DNA from: Planctomycetota bacterium
Lineage (GTDB): Bacteria; Planctomycetota; UBA1135; GCA-002686595
DNA: 64,000 nucleotides
Direction of reading: 5' to 3'
Assembly: GCA_002686265.1 (NCBI GenBank)
Contig: NZBA01000135.1
Location: 159,809-223,808 of the forward strand
Shown piece after piece: positions 19,429 to 28,996 of this stretch. Positions within the stretch are counted from its first letter, which is position 1; the number at the start of each line of letters is the position of its first letter. Under the pieces are notes generated by a model. It made no database searches. It was not told the DNA's origin and worked only from the letters and a program-made list of their open reading frames with translations. The position numbers were made by a program, and so were the translations under genes.

Positions 19429-19842
19429 CTCCGGACGGTCCCCTCCCCCGCGCCGATGGGAGGCCGGCCTCCCTCGGTCGAGGAGCTAGGCGTAGCGGGA
19501 GGAGCGAGCGAGAGGCCGACCATGTGAACGGCAAGCGGAGGAAGGGCGTAGCGCCCCGGGAACGAGCGGCAACCCGACCGATCCGGGAACGGTCTGGGAG
19601 CCACAGAGCGGGCGGCGGGCGGCGTCTCGGTCCGAACCCCAGACGGACCACCCTGCCAAGTCTGACAGGAACACCGTAGGCGGCCTCGAACCTCCCCGCA
19701 AGCCCGTGACGCCGGGACCGCGGCTCCGGAGGTGGCAAGAGAAGACGGAGAAAGCACCAAGACAGGCCGCGGAGCGCCGTGATGGAGTCGTCGGGGGCAC
19801 AGTGCCTCTGGGCGATCGAAGAACAACGGAAAGACACGCTTC
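19429..19842. other. 414-bp divergent intergenic region
   Basis: This lies between the start of the membrane spermidine-synthase-like gene and the start of the serpin gene. Open frames here are Arg/Ser/Pro-rich and unrecognisable. It must contain both promoters; GGAAAG at 19828-19833 precedes the serpin ATG. No repeat or known regulatory motif is evident to me. Confidence 0.5.
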
Positions 19843-21273
19843 ATGCACGCCAAACTCACCACGCTCGTCGCCGCTGCCGCGGTCGCGGCCTCCCCCCTCC
19901 TGCCGGACGGTCCGGACGCTACCGACCTCCTCCTCCCGGAGCTCTCGCCCTGCAGTGCCGTCTCGGCGGGGCGAAGCGACGTCCTCTCGGGCCCCCGCAC
20001 GCCTCGACGGGACGGCGAACCCGGGCTCGGGGCTGACCGCGGGAGGGAGGAAACCCCCAGATCCACGACCGTGAGCGAGCGAGACCTCGGTCGGGCCGCG
20101 GATGCGTTTGCCTTCGACCTGATGCGCTCCCTGGGCGGCTCGGGGAACCTCGCCTGCTCGCCGGCAAGCGTGTACCTGGCCTTGATGCTCGCTTGGGCCG
20201 GGGCGGAGGGAGAGACCGCTAGGGAGCTCGCTGAGGTGCTGCACATCGCGAGTGCTCACGACGGCGAACCGTGGCGCCGCGAGGAGTTCCTGGCTGCGGC
20301 TCGGGCGCTCCTGCTCCAAGCAGACGGGGCGGACGGAGGGCCGGCGATCGCGGTCGCAAGCGCACTCTTCCGCCAGCAAGGCCACCCCTTCGAGGGCGAC
20401 TACTCCCAAGCGGTGGAAACGCGCCTCCAGGCCGCCTTGCGCGATGTGGACTTCGCCGGCGACGCTCCGGGAGCGCGAGAGGCGATCAACGCCTGGATCC
20501 AGGAGGCAACCGGTGGACGCATCGAGGAGATGCTGTCCCCCGGCACGCTGAAGGAAACCACGCGGCTCTTGCTCGCGAACACGGTGACCTTCGACGCCCG
20601 GTGGATGGATGCCTTCCTCGAGGAGGCCACGCACTCCGCGCCATTCCGCACGCACGCAGGCGGGAGCGTCTCGGTGCCCACGATGCACCGCACGAACTAC
20701 GAGCGGATCCTCGAGACCGACCGCTTCCAACTACTGGAGCTCAGGTACAAGATCGGCGAGGGCAAGGCCTTCGAGGAGGGTTGGTCGATGATGTTCCTGC
20801 TCCCCCGGGAAGGCGTCGCCTTGGCGGACCTCGAAGGCGAGCTCACGCCCGAGCTCCTCGAGCGCTGGAGCGACGCGCTCGAAGTGGCGCGTGTCGACAT
20901 CTCCCTGCCGCGCTTCCACCTGCGGACGCGCACGAACCTCAGCCGGACCCTCGCCGGCATGGGCCTCTCCAGCTCCCTCGACCCACAGGCGGCCGACTTC
21001 TCCGGCATCGACGGGGGTGTGGGGCAGCTCTTCATCGACCTCGTCCTGCAGCAGGTCGAAGTCTCGGTGCACGAGAACGGGACCGAGGCCGCCGCCGCCA
21101 CGGCCGTGGTCTTCAGGCTGGGCAGCCGCGCCACCCCCTCCAAGCCCAAGGTGTTCCGCGCCGATCGACCCTTCCTGTTCCTCGTCCGCAGGCACCAGGA
21201 CGGCCGGATCCTGTTCACGGGGCGCGTGGCGGACCCGCGCGGGGGCGAGGACGCCGCGATGCCCACCTGGTAG
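19843..21273 (+). CDS. secreted serpin (serine protease inhibitor family)
   Basis: 476 residues. MHAKLTTLVAAAAVAASPLL is a signal peptide, followed by a disordered Pro/Arg/Gly-rich segment to about residue 75. The serpin fold covers residues about 80-465: NLACSPASVYLALMLAWAGA (helix B), LLANTVTFDARWMDAF, SMMFLLPREGVALADLEG, ISLPRFHLRTRTNL, and the shutter/breach region. The reactive-centre hinge reads GTEAAAATAVV, with small residues at P15-P8, the pattern required for insertion in inhibitory serpins. The loop then continues as FRLGSRATPSKPKVF before RADRPFLFLVRRHQDGRILF (strand B4/B5). The candidate P1 is Arg or Gly, so the target is possibly a trypsin-like protease. Bacterial serpins are patchily distributed, often viewed as acquired. 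Neighbours give no further hint. Confidence 0.92.
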   Translation: MHAKLTTLVAAAAVAASPLLPDGPDATDLLLPELSPCSAVSAGRSDVLSGPRTPRRDGEPGLGADRGREETPRSTTVSERDLGRAADAFAFDLMRSLGGSGNLACSPASVYLALMLAWAGAEGETARELAEVLHIASAHDGEPWRREEFLAAARALLLQADGADGGPAIAVASALFRQQGHPFEGDYSQAVETRLQAALRDVDFAGDAPGAREAINAWIQEATGGRIEEMLSPGTLKETTRLLLANTVTFDARWMDAFLEEATHSAPFRTHAGGSVSVPTMHRTNYERILETDRFQLLELRYKIGEGKAFEEGWSMMFLLPREGVALADLEGELTPELLERWSDALEVARVDISLPRFHLRTRTNLSRTLAGMGLSSSLDPQAADFSGIDGGVGQLFIDLVLQQVEVSVHENGTEAAAATAVVFRLGSRATPSKPKVFRADRPFLFLVRRHQDGRILFTGRVADPRGGEDAAMPTW

Positions 21274-21286
21274 AAGCCAGGTAGGC
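21261..21286 (+). terminator. hairpin at the serpin stop codon
   Basis: GCC-C-ACCTGG, loop TAGAAG, CCAGGT-A-GGC: six plus three paired bases around one mismatch, spanning the TAG stop. No T-tract follows, so intrinsic termination is uncertain; it could be an mRNA 3' stabiliser. Confidence 0.35.
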
Positions 21287-21323
21287 GACGGGAGCGTAGG
21301 ATGTAGATTACAGTTTCCTATCC

Positions 21324-23303
21324 ATGGCCCCTCTCGATCCACCCCCGCCCTCCGCCGCCGTGAAGATCCTCCCGCTCCTGATCGCCACCCTCGCCTGGCC
21401 CGCCTTCGCCCAGGACTGGATCGGCGTACGCGGCGTCACCGGCACCTACGCCGCCAGCGGCACGCCCGCGGACACCTGGGTCCTCCTGCGGGAGCGGGCC
21501 GACGGCAAGGTCCTCGGCACGATCCACGGCGCTCCGGGCCTGTGGATCCACTCCGGGCAGCGCACGGGCGCGTCGGTCGTCCTGGGACTGCGGGCCGTCG
21601 ACGGCGATCCCAGCACGCCCTGGGAGGGCACCCTCGACCTCGACCTCGACGGGGCCGACCTCTCCGGGGACCTGATCGACGGCACGACCGTCCTGCCCGT
21701 CACCCTCACACGCACGACGATCCCGTGGGTGGAGGAGGTTTGGCAGCTCTTCGACGAGACCCTCGAAGGGTCCCTCGAGGTGCGGCGCCTCGAGGACCGA
21801 ACCGGGAGCTTCGTCGCAGGCGGGTTCAGGGGCGTCGAGAGCTGTGACTTCATGGCCTGCGGGGGCGCGATCGACTCCTGGACCATCGGCGGCACGGCGC
21901 ACGTCATCACGACCAGCTCCGGCGGAGGTTGCCCCCAGGTCGGAGTGCTCTCGGGGACCTTCGACAGCGCGATCAACATCCTCTCGGGCTCGTGGACCTC
22001 CACCAACTGCAGCGGCGCCGTTTCGGGCGGGAGCTTCTTGGGCGGCAAGGCCGGGCTCGTCTCCAGCCTCCACATCCCCGCCCTGCTCGACTCCCTGGCG
22101 GACTTCGCCGATGCCTTCGAGGCGGAGTCCCCCGACGCGGCGGAGGTCTTCCACTCCGCCTACCTCAGCGACGGGATGACGCGCGCCGGCTGGGAGGCCC
22201 AGCTCGCGGCCTGGTATGCCGCCTACGACTCCATCGAGGTCGAGATCGAGGGGCCCTACGAGATCATCACCTACGACGACGGTGAGGTGAACGCCTTCCT
22301 CGGCGGCGATCCGCGGGTCGACTGGACCGTCCGGGCCTCGGGGATCGACGTCGCCACCGGGCTGACGGAGACCTTCTATGAGCGAGAGGAGCCGGCCCTG
22401 CTGGGCCCGGACCTGCGCTACATCGGCACCGAGGCCGGTCGCACGGTCTTCGTCGGCAACGGCGCCACGCGACCGTTCGACATCGGGCTGCCGATCCTCC
22501 TCTCGGATGTGAGCTACATCGTCTTCGGCGCCTGGCCCTTCGGCGTGCACGGTGGCGGCCACCCCGAGGACGGTCACGGGGGCATCGACTTCGAGTACAT
22601 CCCCGGCTCGCTCGCCTACGCCGCCGAGGCGGGGGAGATCACGGCCATCTACCCCAACGATCACGATCCGTCGATCACGCAGTGGGATGTCTACCAGCAG
22701 GTGCGCTCGGGGATCCAGGTGCAGTACGGCCACATCCTCGACCCGCCGCTGGTGAGCGTGGGGGACGTCGTGGCCCAGGGCGAGGCGATCGGCTCCCCCA
22801 CCCAGCAGACGGGGGACATCCACGCGTCGATCCACTTCGCCGTCCACATGGAGGGGGCTCCCGACCTGTGTCCCGTCGACTGGTTCGACGCCGCCGCCGC
22901 CGCGGACTGGGACACGATCTGGCCTGCGTGCCACTACACCGAGGAGCTCTGCGAGCCGTTCGCGTGCAATGACCGCACTGCGGATCCGCCCTTCGAGGCG
23001 ACCTGGGATCTGGAAACCGCCGGCACCAGTCCGGGGCCGGAGACGATCACCTTCCTGCGCAGCGACGGCTACGCTTTCGACCACGTCTACACCTTCTACG
23101 ACGCGGCGGGCGCCGTGCTGGAGAGTGGCGTCACCGAGTGGACTTCGTCCCCGGGCACCCTGGGGCTCAAGTTCATCGCCGACGGCGGCGGCGCAGTCAC
23201 CTTCGGTGCCTGCGACGTCATCGACGACGTGCTGTGGATCAGCCTGGATGCGTCGATGCCCTCGACGATGGTCGGCGCGGCGGTCTACCGCTATCGGTTC
23301 TAG
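21324..23303 (+). CDS. secreted M23-like (lysostaphin-fold) protein with degenerate active site
   Basis: 659 residues from the ATG at 21324; a GTG at 21360 (12 codons on) would give the tidier signal peptide MKILPLLIATLAWPAFAQ. After an N-terminal beta-rich region (residues 30-270), residues about 410-510 match the M23 lysostaphin fold: GHGGIDFEYIPGSLAYAAEA (HxxxD), GIQVQYGHILDPPLVSVGDV and VVAQGEAIGSP, a normal M23 order. The last motif, normally HxH, reads SIHFAVH, so the first metal-site His is replaced by Ser. The protein may therefore be a binding or inactive homologue rather than an endopeptidase. A beta-sandwich with several Cys follows to the C-terminus. Flanked by the serpin gene upstream and the DUF255 gene downstream on the other strand. 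Confidence 0.78.
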   Translation: MAPLDPPPPSAAVKILPLLIATLAWPAFAQDWIGVRGVTGTYAASGTPADTWVLLRERADGKVLGTIHGAPGLWIHSGQRTGASVVLGLRAVDGDPSTPWEGTLDLDLDGADLSGDLIDGTTVLPVTLTRTTIPWVEEVWQLFDETLEGSLEVRRLEDRTGSFVAGGFRGVESCDFMACGGAIDSWTIGGTAHVITTSSGGGCPQVGVLSGTFDSAINILSGSWTSTNCSGAVSGGSFLGGKAGLVSSLHIPALLDSLADFADAFEAESPDAAEVFHSAYLSDGMTRAGWEAQLAAWYAAYDSIEVEIEGPYEIITYDDGEVNAFLGGDPRVDWTVRASGIDVATGLTETFYEREEPALLGPDLRYIGTEAGRTVFVGNGATRPFDIGLPILLSDVSYIVFGAWPFGVHGGGHPEDGHGGIDFEYIPGSLAYAAEAGEITAIYPNDHDPSITQWDVYQQVRSGIQVQYGHILDPPLVSVGDVVAQGEAIGSPTQQTGDIHASIHFAVHMEGAPDLCPVDWFDAAAAADWDTIWPACHYTEELCEPFACNDRTADPPFEATWDLETAGTSPGPETITFLRSDGYAFDHVYTFYDAAGAVLESGVTEWTSSPGTLGLKFIADGGGAVTFGACDVIDDVLWISLDASMPSTMVGAAVYRYRF

Positions 23304-23477
23304 GCCGGTCTCTCTTCGCGGCCGGCCGCACCGGCGCGTGCGAGCCGTCCGCCCGTGACAGCCTCGCTCCCACGATCTGCCGCCGATCCTCGTCGGGCGT
23401 CGAGATCTCCGACGGCGCGGCGGGTGCCGTCGGTCGGCCCCTTTCGTGCGCCGGCACCGAGGCCGTGGCCGGGACTG

Positions 23478-25625
23478 CTAGCGCAGTGCCTCGGGCGCCT
23501 CGCAGACACCCTCGTGGCAGACGTAGACGGCGGGAGCGCCCTCGCGCGGGATCTTGCCCTTCGCCGGAGGCAGGGTCTTCCCGACCTCTTCGTCCGCTCC
23601 CGCGGGGACGAGGGCGAAGACGCGCCGCGGGGGCCACTGGCGACGCAGGCGGCCCAGCTCTGCGCGCACGGCCTCGTCGTCGGGTGCACCGGCCACGAAG
23701 ACCTCCGGCGGCTCGCGCTCGAGGAAGTCGATCAGGATCAGAAGCTGGGAGCAGGCGGTGGGCCAGCGCGCCAGGTCGGAGGCGTGGCGCCGCAGGGTCG
23801 CGCGCGCGCGCGCCACGAGCTCGAGGTCCCCGGTCAGCAAGCCCAGACGCGCGGCGTTCAGCGCCGCAACGCCGACGTCGCTGGGGATGCTGCTCTCCTG
23901 GGCCGAACCGGTGCGCACGGGCAGGGCCTCATGTTCGTCGGAGACCGAGAAGTAACCACCTCGCTCCTCGTCGGCGAAGTGGGCCTCGACGAACGCGTGC
24001 AGGTCGAGAGCCGCTCGCACCCAGCGCAGGTCCGCGTCGGCCTCGAAGAGGTCGAGCAGACCTTGGGTCACGAAGGCGTGGTCCTCGAGGTAGCCGTCGA
24101 GGTGCGAGCGCTCGCCCCGCCGCGTGCGGAACAGACCGCCGTCGGCGCGGCGCATCTTCCCGAGCAGGAACCCCGCGTTGCGGCGGGCCGTTTCCAGGTA
24201 CTCGGGGCGCTCGAAGACGACAGCGGCGCGGGCGAAGGCGCTCAGCATCATGCCGTTCCAGGCGGAGAGGACCTTGTCGTCGAGGAGCGGCGGAACACGC
24301 GTCTCGCGCCGGGCGTACAGCGACGATCGACAACGCGCCAGCGCGGCCTCGACTTCCTCGGCACTCTTGCCAGTACGCTCGGCGACGGTTTCGAGCGGCA
24401 CGTGGCGGGGCAGGACGTTGCCCTCCTCGAAGTTACCGTGAGTGGTGACGCCGAAGGCGGCACGGGCGACGGCCGCGTCCTCGCCGCAGACCTCGTTGAG
24501 CTCCTCGGCGCTCCAGACGAAGAACTTGCCCTCCACGCCCTCGCTGTCGGCGTCGGTCGCGGAGTAGAAGCCGCCCTCGGGACTGGTCATCTCCCGCGTG
24601 ACGTAGGCGAGGATCTCCTCGCTGATCCGCCGGTAGAGGGGCTTGCCCGTGGCTTGCCAAGCCTCCATGTAGAGGCTCGCGAGCTGGGAGTTGTCGTAGA
24701 GCATCTTCTCGAAGTGAGGCACGGTCCACTCGCGATCGACCGCGTAGCGGGCGAAGCCGCCGCCGATCTGGTCGTAGATGCCGCCCTCGGCCATCTCGAC
24801 CAGGGTCTTCTCGACCATCTCCACGGCACCGGGGTTCGCGGCCGTCACTCCGTGGCGCAGCAGGTAGACCATCTCCGAGCAGCGCGGGAACTTGGGCGCG
24901 TAGCTCGGCGGATAGGCGAATCCGCCGTGAATCGGGTCGAACCGCTGCCGCGCCTGCGCGACGGTGTCGGTGAGCAGCTCGAGGCCCGGGGCCTTCCCGG
25001 GCTCGGCGCGCCCCGACGCGTTCAGGATGTCCACGAGCTGCGCCCCGACGCGCTCGACCTCCTCGCGGTTGTCGAGCCAGACCGTGTGTATGCGCTTGAG
25101 AACGTCCTCGAAACCCGGCCGCCCGTATTTCGCGTGTGGGGGGAAGTAGGTACCGCCGAAGAACGGCTCGAGGTCGGGGGTCAGAAAGACCGACATCGGC
25201 CAACCGCCGCTCCCGTCGTTCAGACGCTGTACCGCCGCCATGTAGATCTCATCGAGGTCCGGCCGCTCCTCGCGGTCCACCTTGATGCACACGAACCAGC
25301 GGTTCATCAGCGCGGCGATCTCGGGATCCTCGAAGGACTCGCGTTCCATCACGTGGCACCAGTGACAGGCCGAGTAACCGATGGAGAGGAAGATCGGTCT
25401 GTCTTCTTCCTTGGCTAGCGCCAGGGCTTCGGGACCCCAGGGGAACCAGTCCACCGGATTACGTTGGTGCTGAAGGAGGTAGGGCGAAGTCTCCCCAGCC
25501 AGCCGATTCGACTCACGCTCCACGCTTCCTCCCGTCTGCGGGTGCCCCTGCGCTCGAGAGCGCGCGTCCGCTCCCGTGCTGCACACGACCAACGCAACGA
25601 AAAACCACAAGGGGGTCTGCTTCAT
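23478..25625 (-). CDS. DUF255 thioredoxin-fold protein (YyaL/SPATA20-like)
   Basis: 715 residues from the ATG at 25625; the frame is open further upstream, but this start gives [20 protein letters not shown], a signal peptide. The N-terminal thioredoxin-like domain has [18 protein letters not shown] and [20 protein letters not shown], with CxxC redox cysteines, then [20 protein letters not shown]. The middle and C-terminal parts are an alpha/alpha-barrel of the six-hairpin glycosidase type ([40 protein letters not shown]) and the end, [11 protein letters not shown], is the family CxxxxC...P tail. The exact role is not established for bacteria; proposed as a disulfide or redox enzyme. It starts only 51 bp from the divergent UPFC glutaredoxin gene, so they may share a redox-responsive promoter (inference). 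Confidence 0.9.
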   Translation of the reverse strand: MKQTPLWFFVALVVCSTGADARSRAQGHPQTGGSVERESNRLAGETSPYLLQHQRNPVDWFPWGPEALALAKEEDRPIFLSIGYSACHWCHVMERESFEDPEIAALMNRWFVCIKVDREERPDLDEIYMAAVQRLNDGSGGWPMSVFLTPDLEPFFGGTYFPPHAKYGRPGFEDVLKRIHTVWLDNREEVERVGAQLVDILNASGRAEPGKAPGLELLTDTVAQARQRFDPIHGGFAYPPSYAPKFPRCSEMVYLLRHGVTAANPGAVEMVEKTLVEMAEGGIYDQIGGGFARYAVDREWTVPHFEKMLYDNSQLASLYMEAWQATGKPLYRRISEEILAYVTREMTSPEGGFYSATDADSEGVEGKFFVWSAEELNEVCGEDAAVARAAFGVTTHGNFEEGNVLPRHVPLETVAERTGKSAEEVEAALARCRSSLYARRETRVPPLLDDKVLSAWNGMMLSAFARAAVVFERPEYLETARRNAGFLLGKMRRADGGLFRTRRGERSHLDGYLEDHAFVTQGLLDLFEADADLRWVRAALDLHAFVEAHFADEERGGYFSVSDEHEALPVRTGSAQESSIPSDVGVAALNAARLGLLTGDLELVARARATLRRHASDLARWPTACSQLLILIDFLEREPPEVFVAGAPDDEAVRAELGRLRRQWPPRRVFALVPAGADEEVGKTLPPAKGKIPREGAPAVYVCHEGVCEAPEALR

Positions 25626-25676
25626 CAATGGTCCATACGCGCCGAGTGTCGCCGTGCGAGATGATATCCTCCGCGC

Positions 25677-25913
25677 ATGGAAGCAGTCATGTACAGCTGG
25701 TCCACGTGACCCTTCTGCACTCGGGCCCGTGAGGTCCTGGCGGAGCACGAGATTCCGCTCACCGAGCACGTCATGGACGACAAGGACGAGGAGCTCGGTG
25801 CAGTAAAGGCCCGCTTCGGCCACGCGACCGTCCCCATCGTCATCATCGACGGCGAGCTCGTCGGGGGTTGCGACGACTTGGAGGCCTTCGTGCGCTCCGC
25901 GGGCCCCGGCTGA
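25677..25913 (+). CDS. selenocysteine glutaredoxin (UPFC active site), TGA read through
   Basis: The frame from ATG 25677 to TGA 25911-25913 encodes 78 residues if the in-frame TGA at 25707-25709 (codon 11) is decoded. The order is [21 protein letters not shown]..., then [22 protein letters not shown]. The last string has the cis-proline TVP and the GGCDDL glutathione-binding turn of class I glutaredoxins; these normally have CPYC or CPFC, so the TGA stands exactly at the nucleophilic first Cys. Length matches bacterial glutaredoxins (about 80-90). The genome uses TGA as a normal stop elsewhere (for example 4578-4580), arguing against reassignment to Trp. A hairpin obeying the bacterial SECIS rules lies just downstream. 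It is translated divergently from the DUF255 gene. An alternative is a mutated pseudogene or a TGC-to-TGA error, but the hairpin argues against both. Confidence 0.82.
25716..25747 (+). promoter_or_regulatory. candidate bacterial SECIS hairpin
   Basis: Upper stem GGGCC (25723-25727) pairs with GGTCC (25733-25737, with one G-U pair), closing a five-base loop CGTGA whose second base is G. The loop starts 18 bases after the TGA. Lower pairing TGC/GCA (25716-25718 with 25745-25747) and two further pairs are interrupted by an A-A mismatch and an internal loop. This satisfies the known bacterial rules: loop 16-37 bases after the UGA, upper stem 4-16 bp, G among the first two loop bases. Confidence 0.6.
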
Positions 25914-25923
25914 GCGAGCGAGC

Positions 25924-27339
25924 TCAGGGCGCGTGGGCGCTGTGGTGCCCGGCGAGCACGTCCGCCACGCAACAGGTCAGCTTGACGCCCATCGGCACGT
26001 CTAGGAACTCATTGGGCCCGTGGGCGTTGGACCCCGGACCCAGGACTCCGGTGATCAGAAACTGCGCCTGGGGGAACTTCTCGCCAAGCATGCCCATGAA
26101 CGGGATCGAGCTGCCCTCGCCCATGTAAACGGCCCCGCGACCGAAGTAGGCGCGCGAAGCGAGCTCGGTCGTCTCCTCCAGCCAGGGCGCCAGCGCGGGC
26201 GCGTTCCAGCCGTCGCACGGCTCGTCGAGCACGACCTCGACGCGCGCCCCGTAGGGCGGGTCGGCCTCCAGGGTTTCCTTGAGTGCCTTCGCCGCCCGCT
26301 CGGAGTCGGCGGTCGGGGGAAGGCGCAGGGAGAAGGCCGCCTGGGTCGCCGGCCGTAGCACGTTGCCCGCGTCCGCCAGAGCCGGCAGGCCGCCGGCGCC
26401 GGTGATGGAGAGGGCGGGCCGCCACGTGCGCGCGAGGACCTGCTCGGCCGGGTCCCTCCCGACGCCGGCCGCGCCCTCGCAGAAAGGGAACTTCCCCGAG
26501 ACTCCGTCTCCGAGGATGCCGGCCGCGATGGCCGCCTGCTCGGCGCGCTCGGCGGGGATGTCGACGTGGCACTCGGGGAGCAGGACCTCACCCGTGGCCT
26601 CGTTCTCGATGCGGCTGAGGAGCCCGCGCAGGATGCGGAAGCTGGAGGGCACGATCCCGCTCGCGTCTCCGGAGTGGGCGCCCTCACGCAGGATCTCCAC
26701 CGAGAGGGTGCCACTCACCATCCCGCGCAGAGAAGTCGTGCTCCACAGCTGGTCGTAGTTCCCGCAGCCCGAGTCGAGACACACGACGAGCTGGGGTTCG
26801 CCGATGCGCCTGCGCAGGTGGTCGATGTAGGCGGGCAGGTCGAAGCTCCCGCTCTCCTCGCAGGCCTCGATCAAGACGACACAGCGCCCGCGCGGCGTCT
26901 TCTCGCGCGCCAACGCCTCCAGGGCGGTCAGGGAGGCGAAGGCGGCGTAGCCGTCGTCGGCGCCGCCGCGCCCGTAGAGACGCTCGCCGCGCAGGACGGG
27001 CTCCCAAGGCCCCAGGCCCTCAGACCAGCCGCTCATCTCCGGCTGCTTGTCGAGGTGGCCGTAGAGCAGCACCGTGTCGTCCGAGTCGCCCTCGAGCTCC
27101 ATGAAGATCACCGGCGTGCGGCCTTCCAAACGCACGACCTCGACCTCGAGCCCTTCCAACGGTCGTTTCTCGCACCAGCCGGCGAGCAGGTCCACCGCCC
27201 GGTCGATGTGCCCGTTCGCCGCCCAGTCACGATCGAAGTGCGGAGACTTGGCGGGGATGCGGACGTAGTCGGCGAGCGCCGGGACGATCTCGTCGCGCCA
27301 CGTCTGCTCGACGAACTCGCGCGTGGGGTCTGCATCCAT
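25924..27339 (-). CDS. M20-family metallodipeptidase (CNDP-like)
   Basis: 471 residues. I chose the ATG at 27339 because a GGAG six bases ahead (27348-27351 region) fits a ribosome site, rather than the in-frame ATG at 27351. Metal and catalytic motifs of the peptidase M20 family are all present: [11 protein letters not shown] (His-x-Asp), [11 protein letters not shown] (bridging Asp), [15 protein letters not shown] (catalytic Glu-Glu), VCLDSG (Asp), and HGPNEFLDV (C-terminal His). The lid domain follows [20 protein letters not shown]. Mature members are cytosolic zinc dipeptidases. It lies downstream of a Tat-exported oxidoreductase gene with a 37-bp gap, so they are probably co-transcribed, though their tasks need not be related. 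Confidence 0.92.
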   Translation of the reverse strand: MDADPTREFVEQTWRDEIVPALADYVRIPAKSPHFDRDWAANGHIDRAVDLLAGWCEKRPLEGLEVEVVRLEGRTPVIFMELEGDSDDTVLLYGHLDKQPEMSGWSEGLGPWEPVLRGERLYGRGGADDGYAAFASLTALEALAREKTPRGRCVVLIEACEESGSFDLPAYIDHLRRRIGEPQLVVCLDSGCGNYDQLWSTTSLRGMVSGTLSVEILREGAHSGDASGIVPSSFRILRGLLSRIENEATGEVLLPECHVDIPAERAEQAAIAAGILGDGVSGKFPFCEGAAGVGRDPAEQVLARTWRPALSITGAGGLPALADAGNVLRPATQAAFSLRLPPTADSERAAKALKETLEADPPYGARVEVVLDEPCDGWNAPALAPWLEETTELASRAYFGRGAVYMGEGSSIPFMGMLGEKFPQAQFLITGVLGPGSNAHGPNEFLDVPMGVKLTCCVADVLAGHHSAHAP

Positions 27340-27376
27340 CTCGTTCTCCATTCCGGGTCGCGCGGAGCGCTCGCTC

Positions 27377-28753
27377 CTACATGCGGAAGTCCCAGCCCTC
27401 GCGGTACTCCTTGGTGACCAGCGCGGTCGCGTCGTCACGGCCCTCGAAGGTCATCTTCTCGGGATCGTAGGCGAGCTTCCCTCCGACGCGCTGGGCGATG
27501 CAGCCGAGCAGGATCATCTCGGTGAAGGGCGCCGCGTAGGAGAAGTTGCACTTGGGGAAGTCGAAGGGCTTCTCCCCGGTGCAGGCGAGGTACCACTCCT
27601 TGTGGTGTCCGTCCACCGACCGCTCGATCTGCTGCTCGGGGGTGCCGTACTCCTCGTGAAGGGAGCCAGGAAGCAGCTCGGGCACGTTCCGCGCCTGGCC
27701 GAGGGCGATCATCTTGGCCTCGGTCCCGATGTAGAGGGCTCCCTCGCTCGTCATCTCCTTCCCCTCGGCAAGTTCCTCGGGCCGGTCGGGTCGGTTGCCG
27801 CCGTCGTGCCAGAACACGTCGAAGGCCGGTCGCTCGCCGCGGGCGGAGAAGCGGAAGCGGACGGTCGAGTTCTTCGCGTAGCGTGGCGCGCCGGCGAAGG
27901 CGGCGCCGGCGACCAGCTCCACCTCTGTCGGGAAGCCGGGCTCCAGCGCCCAGTAGAGCGGATCCAACTCGTGGCAGGCCATGTCGCCCAGGGCGCCGCA
28001 GCCGAAGTCCCAGAACCCGCGCCAGTTGAAGGGATGGTAGAGACCGCCCCAGTTATCAGCGGGCTCGTGGCGGAAGGGCCGCATCCGGGCCGGGCCGATC
28101 CAGGAATCCCAGTCGAGCCGATCGGGCACCGGCTCGCCGCCGTCGGGGATGCCCTCGCCCTGGCGCCACCATGGTCGGTTCGACCAGACGTGGGCCTCGA
28201 CGAGGTCGCCGATCGCTCCGCCCCGCAGGTAGTCGATCGTGGCTCGCAGGGAATCGGAGGCGTGGCCTTGGTTCCCCATCTGGGTGGCGAGCTTGGTCTT
28301 GCGCTGTGCGATCCCCAACTGCCGCGCCTCCCACACCGTGTGGGTCAACGGCTTCTGCGTGTAGACGTGCTTGCCGCGCATCATGGCCTGGATCGTCGCC
28401 GGGTAGTGCTGGTGGTCGGGCGTCCCGACCATGACGGCGTCGATCTCCTTCTCATGGGCGTCGAACATCGCGCGGTAGTCGGTGTAGCCCTTCGCCTGGG
28501 GCCAGCGCTCCGCACAATTGCCCCACCGGTCGGTGTCGGCGTCGCAGTAGGCGGTGCAATCGGCGCCGAGTCCCGCGAGGGGGCCGATGTGCTGGCCTCC
28601 GGCGATCCCGCCCACGCCGACGTAGGCGACGTTCAGGCGCGCCCCGGCGCCGAGGATACGCGCGTAGGAGTACGCGCTCATCGAGAGCACCGCGGCGGCG
28701 GAGGTCGTGGTTTCGAGAAACGCGCGGCGGGTGAGGACGGTGCGCTGGGGCAT
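27377..28753 (-). CDS. Tat-exported Gfo/Idh/MocA-type oxidoreductase
   Basis: 458 residues from the ATG at 28753, which has AAGGAGA five bases ahead. The N-terminus is a twin-arginine signal (MPQRTVLTRRAFLETTTSAA) so the folded cofactor-bound protein is exported. The Rossmann motif is LNVAYVGVGGIAGGQHIGPL; DAVMVGTPDHQHYPATIQAM and HVYTQKPLTHTVWEARQLG correspond to the conserved second strand and the EKP-type loop (QKP). The C-terminal domain contains HELDPLYWALEP. Family members oxidise or reduce sugar-like alcohols with NAD(P); in Planctomycetota this exported subgroup is widespread and largely uncharacterised. First gene of the pair with the M20 peptidase. No repeated domain or frameshift is seen. 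Confidence 0.92.
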   Translation of the reverse strand: MPQRTVLTRRAFLETTTSAAAVLSMSAYSYARILGAGARLNVAYVGVGGIAGGQHIGPLAGLGADCTAYCDADTDRWGNCAERWPQAKGYTDYRAMFDAHEKEIDAVMVGTPDHQHYPATIQAMMRGKHVYTQKPLTHTVWEARQLGIAQRKTKLATQMGNQGHASDSLRATIDYLRGGAIGDLVEAHVWSNRPWWRQGEGIPDGGEPVPDRLDWDSWIGPARMRPFRHEPADNWGGLYHPFNWRGFWDFGCGALGDMACHELDPLYWALEPGFPTEVELVAGAAFAGAPRYAKNSTVRFRFSARGERPAFDVFWHDGGNRPDRPEELAEGKEMTSEGALYIGTEAKMIALGQARNVPELLPGSLHEEYGTPEQQIERSVDGHHKEWYLACTGEKPFDFPKCNFSYAAPFTEMILLGCIAQRVGGKLAYDPEKMTFEGRDDATALVTKEYREGWDFRM

Positions 28754-28996
28754 GGAGGTCTCCTTTCTGGGGTGGGGCCTCATGGTACATCGCGCACCTG
28801 GCCCCCGCCTTCTCGGGATCAGTGACAAGGTGGTCCCTTATTGGAAGACCCTAGTGCCGCAGGAACACGAGAGGAAAACCGAAGTGCCGCAGGTGGTCCA
28901 TCACCGAATGCAACGCCCGTTCGCGGTCATCCTGGTCGCGGCGCTCTCGAGCGCACAGACATCCGCCCGACGAGAAGCGGCGGGGAAAGCGCGGGA
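28754..28996. repeat. intergenic region with two short direct repeats
   Basis: AGTGCCGCAGG occurs at 28853-28863 and again at 28883-28893, and AGGTGGTCC occurs at 28828-28836 and 28891-28899, so the second copies abut. An ATG at 28908 opens a 30-codon frame whose first residues (MQRPFAVILVAALSSAQTS) resemble a signal peptide without a protein behind it; it may be a remnant. Nothing else is evident. Confidence 0.4.

Noticed and set aside
25707..25709. TGA as tryptophan (altered genetic code)
   Set aside because: TGA ends many other genes here, and the aligned residue in glutaredoxins is Cys, not Trp.
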